A stretch of DNA of 14,620 bases from assembly GCA_025924755.1 (NCBI GenBank), contig JAICHT010000057.1:1-14620 (forward strand), read 5' to 3'. The DNA comes from Chitinophagaceae bacterium (GTDB taxonomy: Bacteria; Bacteroidota; Bacteroidia; Chitinophagales; Chitinophagaceae). The translations under genes were made by a program, and so were the position numbers. This document shows, one piece after another, positions 6,094 to 13,192 of the stretch; positions within the stretch are counted from its first letter, which is position 1, and every line of letters starts with the position of its first letter. A model generated the notes under the pieces. The model worked only from the letters and a program-made list of their open reading frames with translations. It was not told the origin of the DNA and did not search any database.

Positions 6094-8342
6094 TGAGACG
6101 GCTCACTACAGCTTTCTGTTTACTGTTTTTCATAATAACAGCCCAAGCTCAAACCAAAATTTCAGGAAATGTAAAAGATGCCAAAGGTCATTTGCTCAGC
6201 GGCGTAAGCATTGCCATCAAAGACTCGTATGACGGTGCTACCACCGATTCCACCGGCTACTTTGCATTTAGTACCACAGAAAAAGGAAGCCAGGTACTGG
6301 TGGTTACTTCTATTGGATTTAAGCCGGAAGAGCGACCTGTTCAAATTGCAGCCCATCCTATTGAAATAAATGTCATTTTAAAAGAAGACGTAAGCGAACT
6401 GAAAGCGGTAGTCATTTCTGCCGGAAGTTTTGAAGCGTCTGATAAAAAGAAAGCTACTGTTTTAAATAGCCTTGATATTGTAACCACTGCCAGCGCCAAT
6501 GCCGATATTACCGCCGCTATAAAAACGTTGCCCGGTTCGCAGCAGGTAGGCGAGAGTGAAGGCTTATTCGTCCGGGGCGGAACGGCTGCAGAAACCAAAA
6601 CGTTTATTGACGGTACCCTAGTTAATAACTTCTTTTACAGCAGCGTACCCAATATAGCACAGCGTGGCCGCTTTTCTCCTTTCATATTCAAAGGTACCGT
6701 ATTCAGCGCCGGCGGCTATTCTGCTTTGTATGGACAGGCACTTTCTTCTGCTTTGATATTAGAAACAATTGATTTGCCGGAGCGCAGCTCGGCCAGCTTA
6801 AGCCTGTCTCCAATTGGAGCAAGCGGTAGTTACCAGAAGCTGGCAAAAAATAAAAAATCTTCCTGGGGAGTAGATTATGGATATACCAACGTAGCAGTGG
6901 CATTTAAATTATTGAAAACCGCACCGGAGTATTTTCATATTCCGCAGTTTCATACCGGCGATGCTAACTTTCGTATTAAAACTTCCGGGACGGGCATATT
7001 GAAATACTATGGATATTTTAGTGAAAACAAATTAGGGGTTCGCAATCCGAGCTTGGATACGGCAGGATATAAAGATGCTTTTCAGCTACGGAATTTTAAT
7101 ATGTATCACAATCTTTCCTGGAGAGACGATTTAGGCCATAACTGGAAGCTGAATATCGGCGCTTCTTATACCAACAATAAAGACCATATTGATGCAGCGC
7201 TGCAAGATGCTAATAATGCAGAGCAAACAGTGAGTGGTTATGAATTTAAAAACTTTTTACTTACTTCAAAAGGGGATTATTTAAATACCAAAGCTGTATG
7301 GGAAAAAAGGTTGAAAGGCTTGAGTACCCTGCGCTTTGGAGCTGAATACAATTATAGCAACGATCATGCTTTGTATACGCTTTACAGTGGCCAGCAGGTA
7401 ACCAACACTATCAAAGAACGGTTGAAAGCCGCTTTTGCAGAGTCGGATATTTATATTACCAACAATATGGCTGCTAAACTGGGTATGCGGGTAGAGCATT
7501 CTTCTTTATTTAATAAAGCCAATATAGCACCGCGTGTATCGCTGGCTTATAAGTTAGGTAATGAAGGCCAGGCATCGGTAGCGTATGGTGTTTTTTATCA
7601 AAGCCCGGAAACAAAGTATTTGCCATCACCTGATATCTTAAACTTTTCTAAGGCCACGCATTACATTGCACAATATCAAAAAGTAAGTAGCCTCACCACG
7701 TTCCGCGTAGAAGCATTTTATAAAAAATATAATGATTTGGTGAAAACGGATATTATTGATTATAGGGATATTGCTGCAAACAATAACGGGTATGGATATG
7801 CGAAAGGCGTCGAACTGTTTTGGAGAGACAAAAAATCAATAAAAAATTTTGATTACTGGATTTCCTATTCTTACCTCGATACTAAAAGAGATTTTCTTAA
7901 TTATCCGTATGCTATTCAGCCCAATTTTGCAGCAAAGCATACCGCATCTCTTGTGTCGAAGAAGTTTGTCACAAAATTGAAAACACAATTCAATGCTTCT
8001 TATACTTATGCTTCTCCTCGTCCCTACTACCACATTCAATATGATGCTTCCGTTAGCAAGTTTACTTTTACCGACCAGGGAAAAACCATTCCATATAGTA
8101 GTTTAAGCCTAAGCGTTAATTACTTGCCCAGTATTAGTAAGCCAAATGCTAAAACGTTTACGGTATTGGTGTTTTCAATTAACAACGTGTTGGGCAGTAA
8201 GCAGATATTCGGTTACCAATATTCCTATAACGGGTTGCGCAAAGAAGCGATAGTGCCTTCTACTAAAACATTCATTTACTTCGGTGTGTTTCTCAGCTTT
8301 GGTGTAGACAGAAGCCAGGATGTAATTAACAGTAACCTATAA
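6093..8342 (+). CDS. TonB-dependent outer-membrane receptor with carboxypeptidase-regulatory-like domain
   Basis: A 749-residue receptor. The signal peptide (1-20) ends TAQAQ and is followed by a carboxypeptidase-regulatory-like domain (about 22-98) with GNVKDAKGHLLSGVSI, GYFAFST and VVTSIGFKPEE, the usual first domain of many Bacteroidota TonB receptors. After LKAVVIS (103-109) comes the plug, with LFVRGG at 158-163 and a plug end around YGQALSSALILET (213-225). The remainder (about 235-749) is a beta-barrel of alternating aromatic-rich strands. Such receptors import scarce ligands across the outer membrane using TonB-ExbBD energy. No SusD partner is nearby, so a glycan-uptake pair is not indicated; the substrate cannot be read from sequence. 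The C-terminus extends about eight residues past the last aromatic strand (ending SFGVDRSQ... to L749) rather than finishing on an aromatic residue. The ATG at 6093 gives a good MRR signal-peptide start. Confidence 0.95.
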   Translation: MRRLTTAFCLLFFIITAQAQTKISGNVKDAKGHLLSGVSIAIKDSYDGATTDSTGYFAFSTTEKGSQVLVVTSIGFKPEERPVQIAAHPIEINVILKEDVSELKAVVISAGSFEASDKKKATVLNSLDIVTTASANADITAAIKTLPGSQQVGESEGLFVRGGTAAETKTFIDGTLVNNFFYSSVPNIAQRGRFSPFIFKGTVFSAGGYSALYGQALSSALILETIDLPERSSASLSLSPIGASGSYQKLAKNKKSSWGVDYGYTNVAVAFKLLKTAPEYFHIPQFHTGDANFRIKTSGTGILKYYGYFSENKLGVRNPSLDTAGYKDAFQLRNFNMYHNLSWRDDLGHNWKLNIGASYTNNKDHIDAALQDANNAEQTVSGYEFKNFLLTSKGDYLNTKAVWEKRLKGLSTLRFGAEYNYSNDHALYTLYSGQQVTNTIKERLKAAFAESDIYITNNMAAKLGMRVEHSSLFNKANIAPRVSLAYKLGNEGQASVAYGVFYQSPETKYLPSPDILNFSKATHYIAQYQKVSSLTTFRVEAFYKKYNDLVKTDIIDYRDIAANNNGYGYAKGVELFWRDKKSIKNFDYWISYSYLDTKRDFLNYPYAIQPNFAAKHTASLVSKKFVTKLKTQFNASYTYASPRPYYHIQYDASVSKFTFTDQGKTIPYSSLSLSVNYLPSISKPNAKTFTVLVFSINNVLGSKQIFGYQYSYNGLRKEAIVPSTKTFIYFGVFLSFGVDRSQDVINSNL

Positions 8343-8397
8343 CCGTAAATAAATTCGTTCATAAATCAATCCATATAAAAAGTAAAAAAGCAACAAC

Positions 8398-9060
8398 ATG
8401 AAAAAAGTATTTTTTATTTCTGCCTGCCTGCTATCCTTAGCGGCTGTGTCGCAAAGTGATAAATATATAAAAGCCATGGAGCCCAAAGTAGCGGCGTTGG
8501 ATACTACCCGCAGCGCAGATGCATTGAAAGACCTTGCTAATGCATTTGAACGTATTGGCGATGCGGAAAAAACGCAATGGCTGCCTTATTACTATGCGGC
8601 GTTGGCCAATGTAGATATGGGATATGCACTTTCGGGTGCAGCAACCGGAGGTACAGGCACGCCCAGCCAGATAGATCCTATTGCAGATAAAGCAGAAGAT
8701 TTACTAAACAAAGCCGAAGCACTGAGCAAAGACAATGCGGAAATTTATATTGTTAAAAAGATGCTGGCTACCATGCGCATGGCAGCCGATCCGCAGAACC
8801 GGTATATGAAGTATGGACCTATTGCCAGCCAGGCATTGGATACGGCTAAAAAGATAAGCCCGGATAATCCACGGGTATTTTTACTGGAAGGAGAAGATAA
8901 ATATTTTACACCGGAACAGTTTGGCGGTAATAAAGAAGAAGCCAAAAAATTGTTTGAAGAAGCCGTGCAAAAATTTGATTCCTTCAAGCCGGAAAGCAAT
9001 ATAGCTCCGCATTGGGGCTTGAGCACCACGCAATATTTTTTAAGCCAAATGAAATCGTAA
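8398..9060 (+). CDS. Exported TPR-like helical protein, function unknown
   Basis: A 220-residue protein starting 55 nt after the receptor gene, with no promoter or terminator between them. A short Sec signal peptide (MKKVFFISACLLSLAAVSQ, residues 1-19) is visible. Cys10 lies inside the hydrophobic core rather than at a lipobox, so I favour a soluble periplasmic protein over a lipoprotein. The mature part is largely helical with TPR-like segments: about 96-127 (ADKAEDLLNKAEALSKDNAE onward), 143-164 (ASQALDTAKKISPDNPRVF) and 178-193. A glycine-rich loop GAATGGTGTP interrupts it at 80-89. TPR proteins mediate protein-protein contacts, so it may be an accessory of the neighbouring receptor. That is inferred from context; no enzymatic motif was found. 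Confidence 0.85.
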   Translation: MKKVFFISACLLSLAAVSQSDKYIKAMEPKVAALDTTRSADALKDLANAFERIGDAEKTQWLPYYYAALANVDMGYALSGAATGGTGTPSQIDPIADKAEDLLNKAEALSKDNAEIYIVKKMLATMRMAADPQNRYMKYGPIASQALDTAKKISPDNPRVFLLEGEDKYFTPEQFGGNKEEAKKLFEEAVQKFDSFKPESNIAPHWGLSTTQYFLSQMKS

Positions 9061-9064
9061 ACTC

Positions 9065-9652
9065 ATGGCAATGGAAGAAAAACAACTTTCTGAAAAAGAG
9101 AGCCTTCAGTTAATAAGCCGAATGATATACGAGGCAAAGGGGTATTTTTACGAAAGCGGTATCAGCAGTTTAGTATACGGCTTCAGTATATTAGTTTGCA
9201 GTGTGCTGGCGTTTTTAATGGAGAAAAAATTCATTAGATTTCCATTTGTACCTTTCTATTTATTGGTGCCTGTTTTCTTTATACAGGGCTGGTTGCAATA
9301 CAAAGAAGAACAGAAGAAAAAAGCAAAAACCTTTACGGATGAAGCCATTGATGCAGTGTGGCTGGGCTTTTTTATTTCGGCGTTAATTGCCAGCTGTGGA
9401 AGGTTTGCCGGATTAAACTATATTGTAGTTACTATTGTGTTAGTACTTATAGGGTTTGCTACATTTTTAACCGGTATGCTGGCTAAATTTCCCTATCACA
9501 AAATAGCGGCTTTTTTTTGCTGGATCTTAGCGACTGTTTCTTTTTTTATTTTGAACCCATACATTTATTTGCTGCTGGCGGTAGCAGCCATAGCTGTATG
9601 GATCATACCGGGGTTTATATTGAATGCTGTTTTTAGAAAACAATATAATTAA
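9065..9652 (+). CDS. Multi-pass inner-membrane protein, paralogue A
   Basis: A 195-residue protein of unrecognised function, starting 4 nt after the TPR-like gene; a second in-frame ATG at 9071 is also possible. An N-terminal charged helix (about 8-30, containing EKESLQLISRMI and the motif ESGIS) lies before about six hydrophobic segments, near residues 33-52, 58-77, 96-112, 118-140, 146-163 and 166-188. A cytoplasmic-looking loop between segments 2 and 3 is basic and then carries KTFTDEA (88-94). The end has the motif WIIPGFIL. Protein B, encoded just downstream, shares all of these landmarks, so the two are tandem duplicates. Similar small membrane proteins paired with winged-helix regulators are familiar in Bacteroidota, but I know of no assigned activity. 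Confidence 0.85.
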   Translation: MAMEEKQLSEKESLQLISRMIYEAKGYFYESGISSLVYGFSILVCSVLAFLMEKKFIRFPFVPFYLLVPVFFIQGWLQYKEEQKKKAKTFTDEAIDAVWLGFFISALIASCGRFAGLNYIVVTIVLVLIGFATFLTGMLAKFPYHKIAAFFCWILATVSFFILNPYIYLLLAVAAIAVWIIPGFILNAVFRKQYN

Positions 9653-9653
9653 T

Positions 9654-10244
9654 ATGGCAGAAGAATTTACAGAGCAGGAAAGCCTGCAGGTGATCAATCA
9701 AATGATACAAAAAGTAAAAAGCGATTTCCACGAAAGTGGTATCAGCGCTTTACTGTGGGGCAGTGTTATTTTGTTTTGCTGCATGGTATCGTTATTAAAT
9801 TTATGGCTGAAAATAGAATGGTTAAATTATGTGTGGCTGCTTACGTTTGCCGCTATTGTTCCTCAGGTCATCCTTTCTATAAAAGAAAGCCGTCAGCGCA
9901 AATACAAAACGTATACAGATGATGCTATGAGCGGTATCTGGATTAGTTTTGGCGTGGCTATTTTCATGATATCTTTTTACAGCGGCAGGTATCAGCTGCC
10001 ACACGCCACTGTAGTATATCTTACCTTATATGGAATGCCTACGTTTGCTACCGGGCTTACGCACCGTTTTAAGCCTATGATAGCCGGAGGTGTTATTTGC
10101 TGGGCACTAGCTGTAGTTTCTTTTTTTATCAATAATAATATCACCGATCTTATATTTATAGCAATGGCTGCTTTTTTTGCATGGTTATTACCCGGAATTA
10201 TTTTAAGAAGAAAATACCTGAATGCCAGGCGGCAATATGTTTAA
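9654..10244 (+). CDS. Multi-pass inner-membrane protein, paralogue B
   Basis: A 196-residue protein following paralogue A after a single base (TAA-T-ATG). The frame is open back to an ATG at 9624, but the start at 9654 aligns with paralogue A (MAEEFTEQESLQ against ...QLSEKESLQ), so the shorter form is preferred. Over a 30-residue N-terminal block (7-36 here, 10-39 in A), 17 positions are identical. KTYTDDA at 85-91 matches KTFTDEA, and WLLPGIIL near 177-184 matches WIIPGFIL. It also has about six hydrophobic segments. A heterodimer of A and B in the inner membrane is plausible, as is control of the regulator encoded next. Function is unknown. Confidence 0.86.
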   Translation: MAEEFTEQESLQVINQMIQKVKSDFHESGISALLWGSVILFCCMVSLLNLWLKIEWLNYVWLLTFAAIVPQVILSIKESRQRKYKTYTDDAMSGIWISFGVAIFMISFYSGRYQLPHATVVYLTLYGMPTFATGLTHRFKPMIAGGVICWALAVVSFFINNNITDLIFIAMAAFFAWLLPGIILRRKYLNARRQYV

Positions 10245-10521
10245 AGATCTTGACCCCATATTGCATTCACAATTGAGGCTGGCTGTTATGTCGCTTTTAA
10301 TAAGTGTTAAAGAAGCAGAATTTACTTTTTTGAAAGATAAGACCGGCGCCACTGCAGGTAATTTAAGTGTGCAGATTCAAAAATTAAAAGATGCAGGATA
10401 TATACAGGTAGCCAAGCAGTTTAAAGATAATTACCCGCAAACCGTGTGTAAAATAACCCAGCCGGGCGTTACAGCATTTGAGCAATATGTAAAAAATCTA
10501 CAGGCTTATTTAAAGCCATAA
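10237..10521 (+). CDS. Small winged-helix transcriptional regulator
   Basis: A 94-residue DNA-binding protein of the ArsR/MarR-like winged-helix type, resembling the family often labelled 'winged helix DNA-binding domain' (HTH_34). The N-terminus MFKDLDPILHSQLRLAVMSL is the typical first helix. The helix-turn-helix covers about 26-56, with the recognition helix around 41-55 (GNLSVQIQKLKDAGY), and the beta-wing is about 57-74. There is no effector domain. I chose ATG 10237 over the in-frame ATG 10222: it overlaps the previous stop as ATGTTTAA, a coupled arrangement, it has AGGCGG about 7 nt upstream, and it matches the family N-terminus. As last gene of the operon it may regulate its own promoter, perhaps through the inverted repeat at 6077-6093, and respond to the two membrane proteins. 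That link is inference. Confidence 0.88.
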   Translation: MFKDLDPILHSQLRLAVMSLLISVKEAEFTFLKDKTGATAGNLSVQIQKLKDAGYIQVAKQFKDNYPQTVCKITQPGVTAFEQYVKNLQAYLKP

Positions 10522-10524
10522 AAA

Positions 10525-10552
10525 AAGGCCCCTGGAAAGGGGCCTTGATTTT
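10525..10552. terminator. Bidirectional terminator between convergent genes
   Basis: A perfect 9-bp stem, AAGGCCCCT (10525-10533) with AGGGGCCTT (10538-10546), encloses a GGAA tetraloop. On the plus strand it is followed by GATTTT. On the minus strand the A-run at 10520-10526 reads as a U-tract. It begins 4 nt after the regulator stop codon and lies 26 nt beyond the end of the convergent T9SS gene, so it can serve both. The U-tract is better for the minus-strand gene. Confidence 0.9.
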
Positions 10553-10572
10553 CCGTCCTATATAAAATATGT

Positions 10573-11973
10573 TTATTGCCTAATAAATTTTGTAGTGCTT
10601 CTGGTATTGCCATTGCTTACCTGCAGTATATAAGTGCCGCTGTTAAATGCCTGGTTTGTATTAAGGGAAATAGTATTTATTCCTTTATTGCAAACCACTG
10701 CTGACATAGCTATTTTGATGCCAGAAATGGAGTAGATAGTAACATTATACGTACCTACTGTCTGCGAGGTATAATTAAAACTAACATTGTAAGTGCCGGC
10801 ATTTTGCAATAAGCGGATATCGTTGACAGTTACTACGGCCTGGCTTTTTATTACAATGATCTTTGAATAAGTTATTGAATGGTCAAGGTTAACAATCTTC
10901 AGGCGGTAGTAAGTAGTAGTATTCAAATCAATAGCTTCTTCAAAGTGATAATTTTCACTTCCTGTTATTTGTGTAGTAAAAAGAATGCTGCTGGCTGCAA
11001 AATCTTTTCCGTCCGTACTTTTCTGAATTTCAAAATAATTACCGGTTTCATTTTCCGCAACTAACCAGTTTAACTGTGCTTTTTCGTTGGATAAATTTCC
11101 GGTAAAGGAAATAAGTTTTACAGGCAGAGCTACTATTGTTATCGGGTAATTGATGGTAACGGTAGCATTGTTGGATGTGAGCGCATCATAACCATTGTCG
11201 GCTACGGAGTAAGTGAAAGTTACTGCACCTCCTAAAAAGCCAGCAGCCGGCGTGTAGGTAAAGTTTCCGTTAGCATCTATTACCAAAGTGCCCTGTGAGG
11301 GTTGCGTATTTGCAGCAACGGTAATGGTTTCGTTATTAGGATCTGCATCTTTCCCACTGGTATTGGTAATAACATTTCCGGAAACAGCGCTGGTAACTTT
11401 TGCACTTGAATAGGTATCGTTTGCAGCGGTGGGCGCCTGGTTGCACGATGTAGTATAATGGTAAGATGCATTAGCAATGGATAAATTATCAATCAGCAGG
11501 TATGTGTTTCCATCGCCTGCCCCAACCACCATAATAACCAGCCGGCTCGTGCTCTGGCTATTGATATTTAAGGTAACCGGTACGGCAGCAGTTGAAGAAT
11601 TGGTTGTGAGAGTCACATTGTACAAATCCGCACTTTGAACATTGTTTTTGCCTACTAAATAAACACGAATTTGCCTGGTTGCATTTTGGCTAAGCTTACT
11701 GGAAAGCTTATAAGTAAAATTAGTTACAGAAGTTAAAGATGCTTTATAAAAATCTATAAAAGGAGTTTTTATAGTTGCGGTTGTGGTTCCCGAATTTGCA
11801 GCAATATCTCCGGTGCTGTTAATTGTTTTAGCGTTAGAGTAAGTAGCATTGGTAATTTGCCAGCCACAGGCAGATGGAAGGCTATTATCAAAGTTCTCAG
11901 TTATCTGCGCCTGTAAGGCAGTAGTAAAAAAAGATAAGGTAAAAAGACTGATTAAAGTAAAAAACTGTTTCAT
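10573..11973 (-). CDS. Secreted T9SS cargo protein with cadherin/Ig-like domain
   Basis: A 466-residue exported protein on the minus strand. The signal peptide (1-23) ends ALQAQ. Residues about 24-170 form a beta-rich domain opening ITENFDN and containing LVIMVVGAGDGNTYLLIDNLS, a pattern typical of choice-of-anchor or carbohydrate-binding-like jelly rolls; this identification is tentative. Residues about 179-277 are a cadherin-like/Ig module (APTAANDTY, then GTLVIDANGNFTYTPAAGF, then VTFTYSVADN). The LPVKLISF linker at 283-290 opens the same pre-tail module as in the large T9SS protein at 2778-5999. The last about 85 residues are a T9SS sorting domain with GTYILQVSNG and a basic C-terminus, but without the common NPF motif. 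No catalytic site was seen; a surface adhesin or matrix role is possible. Its promoter lies upstream at 12049-12080 and its terminator is shared with the convergent operon. Confidence 0.87.
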   Translation of the reverse strand: MKQFFTLISLFTLSFFTTALQAQITENFDNSLPSACGWQITNATYSNAKTINSTGDIAANSGTTTATIKTPFIDFYKASLTSVTNFTYKLSSKLSQNATRQIRVYLVGKNNVQSADLYNVTLTTNSSTAAVPVTLNINSQSTSRLVIMVVGAGDGNTYLLIDNLSIANASYHYTTSCNQAPTAANDTYSSAKVTSAVSGNVITNTSGKDADPNNETITVAANTQPSQGTLVIDANGNFTYTPAAGFLGGAVTFTYSVADNGYDALTSNNATVTINYPITIVALPVKLISFTGNLSNEKAQLNWLVAENETGNYFEIQKSTDGKDFAASSILFTTQITGSENYHFEEAIDLNTTTYYRLKIVNLDHSITYSKIIVIKSQAVVTVNDIRLLQNAGTYNVSFNYTSQTVGTYNVTIYSISGIKIAMSAVVCNKGINTISLNTNQAFNSGTYILQVSNGNTRSTTKFIRQ

Positions 11974-12030
11974 TTCTTAGGGTTAGATTACTTATGGTAC
12001 TAAAGTTTTTTCTTAGGCTGGATAAGTGTT

Positions 12031-12043
12031 GTTACTTAGTAAC
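12031..12043 (-). promoter_or_regulatory. Palindrome at the predicted transcription start of the minus-strand T9SS gene
   Basis: GTTAC-TTA-GTAAC is a perfect 5-bp inverted repeat next to the predicted start site of the minus-strand promoter. It belongs to a cluster of TTACTTA strings at 11988, 12032 and 12086, and ACTTAT at 11990-11995 is inverted as ATAAGT at 12022-12027. It could be an operator or a 5' RNA hairpin. A/T-rich composition makes chance repeats likely, so confidence is low. Confidence 0.3.
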
Positions 12044-12048
12044 GGGTG

Positions 12049-12080
12049 CAAACATAATAGGGGTTTTTGATTATTGCAAG
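12049..12080 (-). promoter_or_regulatory. Bacteroidota-type promoter of the minus-strand T9SS gene
   Basis: Read on the minus strand, CTTG (12080-12077) is followed after 20 nt by TATGTTTG (12056-12049), matching the TTG / TAnnTTTG consensus with the same spacing as the promoter at 6045-6076. Transcription would begin near 12043, giving a leader of about 70 nt before the start codon at 11973. Confidence 0.65.
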
Positions 12081-12259
12081 TGTTTTTACTTATATTATTA
12101 AGGGTAATTACTGTATTTTCTATAAAATGCGCTTTTGCATCGATGAAAGAGATAAAAACACCGATGGCCAAATAAATACGTACGGATTGCTAAACTTTAC
12201 GGGTGTTTAAACGAAATGCGCAGACAGGTGTTTCTTAAGCACGTATCCATTTATACTGT
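12081..12259. other. Intergenic region with no recognised gene
   Basis: This stretch, between the divergent minus-strand T9SS promoter and the ABC transporter genes, must hold the promoter of the latter, but I found no TAnnTTTG element with a suitable upstream TTG. Short palindromes (CATCGATG at 12138-12145 and GTTTAAAC at 12205-12212) are present without clear meaning. No convincing small ORF or RNA gene was seen. Confidence 0.5.
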
Positions 12260-13192
12260 ATGTCTGTAATAATAGAAGTATCCCATCTTACAAAAAAGTT
12301 CAGCCGGTTAACGGCTGTAGATGATTTGTCGTTTACGGTACCGGCAGGAGAGGTATATGGATTTTTGGGCCAAAATGGTGCTGGCAAATCTACCACCATC
12401 CGTATGTTGCTCACATTGATAACACCTACTTCCGGAAGCATCCGGATTTTAGATAAGAATATTGATACGCACAGAAAAGATATTTTACAAAAAGTGGGTG
12501 CTATTGTGGAGAAGCCGGATCTGTATCAATACTTAACCGCTATACAAAACCTGCAGCTTATGGCTAAGTTGAGTGGTATAAACCTGCCTGATAAAATGCT
12601 GATAGAGCAATTACAAACGGTAGGTATCGCAGACAGGGCAAGGGATAAAGTAAAAACATTTTCGCAGGGCATGAAGCAGCGGTTAGGCATTGCCTGCGCC
12701 TTAATTCATAATCCGGAGCTGATTATATTAGATGAACCCACCAATGGGCTGGACCCACAGGGTATTGCCGATATCCGGAACCTTATTTTACACCTGTCAA
12801 AAAACAAGGGCAAAACCATTTTTGTTTCTTCGCACCTGTTAAGCGAAATGGAACTTATTGCCGATTCGATGCTGATTATTGATAAAGGCAAAAAAGTGGT
12901 GGAAGGAAAAGTAAGCCAATTATTAGACCCGGCGCATACGCTGCTGCAAATAGAAACAACCGATAACGAAAAAACCAAACAACTGCTGCTACTTTCATCC
13001 TGGCACGAAGGCCTGCAAACGGTGGAGCATACCTTGCAGCTTCGGCTAAACCGAATTGAAATTCCTGCGTTAAATAAATACTTAGTCGAAAATAATATAG
13101 CGGTGATTTCTTTAACTGCGCGGCATTCGTTAGAAGATTATTTTTTATCCTTAACAACATCCAACCAGCATGTGGCGGCTTACAAAAATTGA
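12260..13192 (+). CDS. ABC transporter ATP-binding protein (BcrA/bacitracin-type export family)
   Basis: A 310-residue ATPase. Walker A is GQNGAGKST (37-45); the Q-loop position reads AIVEKP (81-86) with Glu replacing Gln, as is common in BcrA/LanF-type exporters. The signature is FSQGMKQR (134-141), Walker B LIILDEP (154-160), the D-loop GLD (163-165) and the switch histidine H192 in SSHLLSEME. All catalytic elements are present. About 90 residues beyond the nucleotide-binding core (from about 220) form the extra C-terminal domain typical of this family. It would power the permease encoded by the next gene, whose start overlaps its end by 23 nt. Relatives export peptides, antibiotics or lipids; the substrate here is not evident. 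The ATG at 12260 has no clear Shine-Dalgarno but gives the standard N-terminus MSVIIEVSHLTKKF. Confidence 0.95.
   Translation: MSVIIEVSHLTKKFSRLTAVDDLSFTVPAGEVYGFLGQNGAGKSTTIRMLLTLITPTSGSIRILDKNIDTHRKDILQKVGAIVEKPDLYQYLTAIQNLQLMAKLSGINLPDKMLIEQLQTVGIADRARDKVKTFSQGMKQRLGIACALIHNPELIILDEPTNGLDPQGIADIRNLILHLSKNKGKTIFVSSHLLSEMELIADSMLIIDKGKKVVEGKVSQLLDPAHTLLQIETTDNEKTKQLLLLSSWHEGLQTVEHTLQLRLNRIEIPALNKYLVENNIAVISLTARHSLEDYFLSLTTSNQHVAAYKN

Noticed and set aside
9624..9653. Upstream ATG extending membrane protein B by ten residues
   Set aside because: It would overlap the end of paralogue A by 29 nt, and the extra residues have no counterpart in paralogue A. ATG 9654 aligns with it and gives the tight TAATATG junction.
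10222..10236. Earlier ATG for the winged-helix regulator
   Set aside because: The five added residues (MPGGN) are not part of the usual first helix. ATG 10237 has AGGCGG upstream and an ATGTTTAA overlap with the preceding stop codon.
12138..12212. Palindromes CATCGATG and GTTTAAAC in the spacer before the ABC genes
   Set aside because: They are short, unpaired with a promoter element, and expected by chance in A/T-rich spacer DNA.
12876..13160. A 94-residue minus-strand frame over the end of the ABC ATPase gene
   Set aside because: It lies antisense to a well-conserved ATPase C-terminal domain and shows no recognisable protein features.
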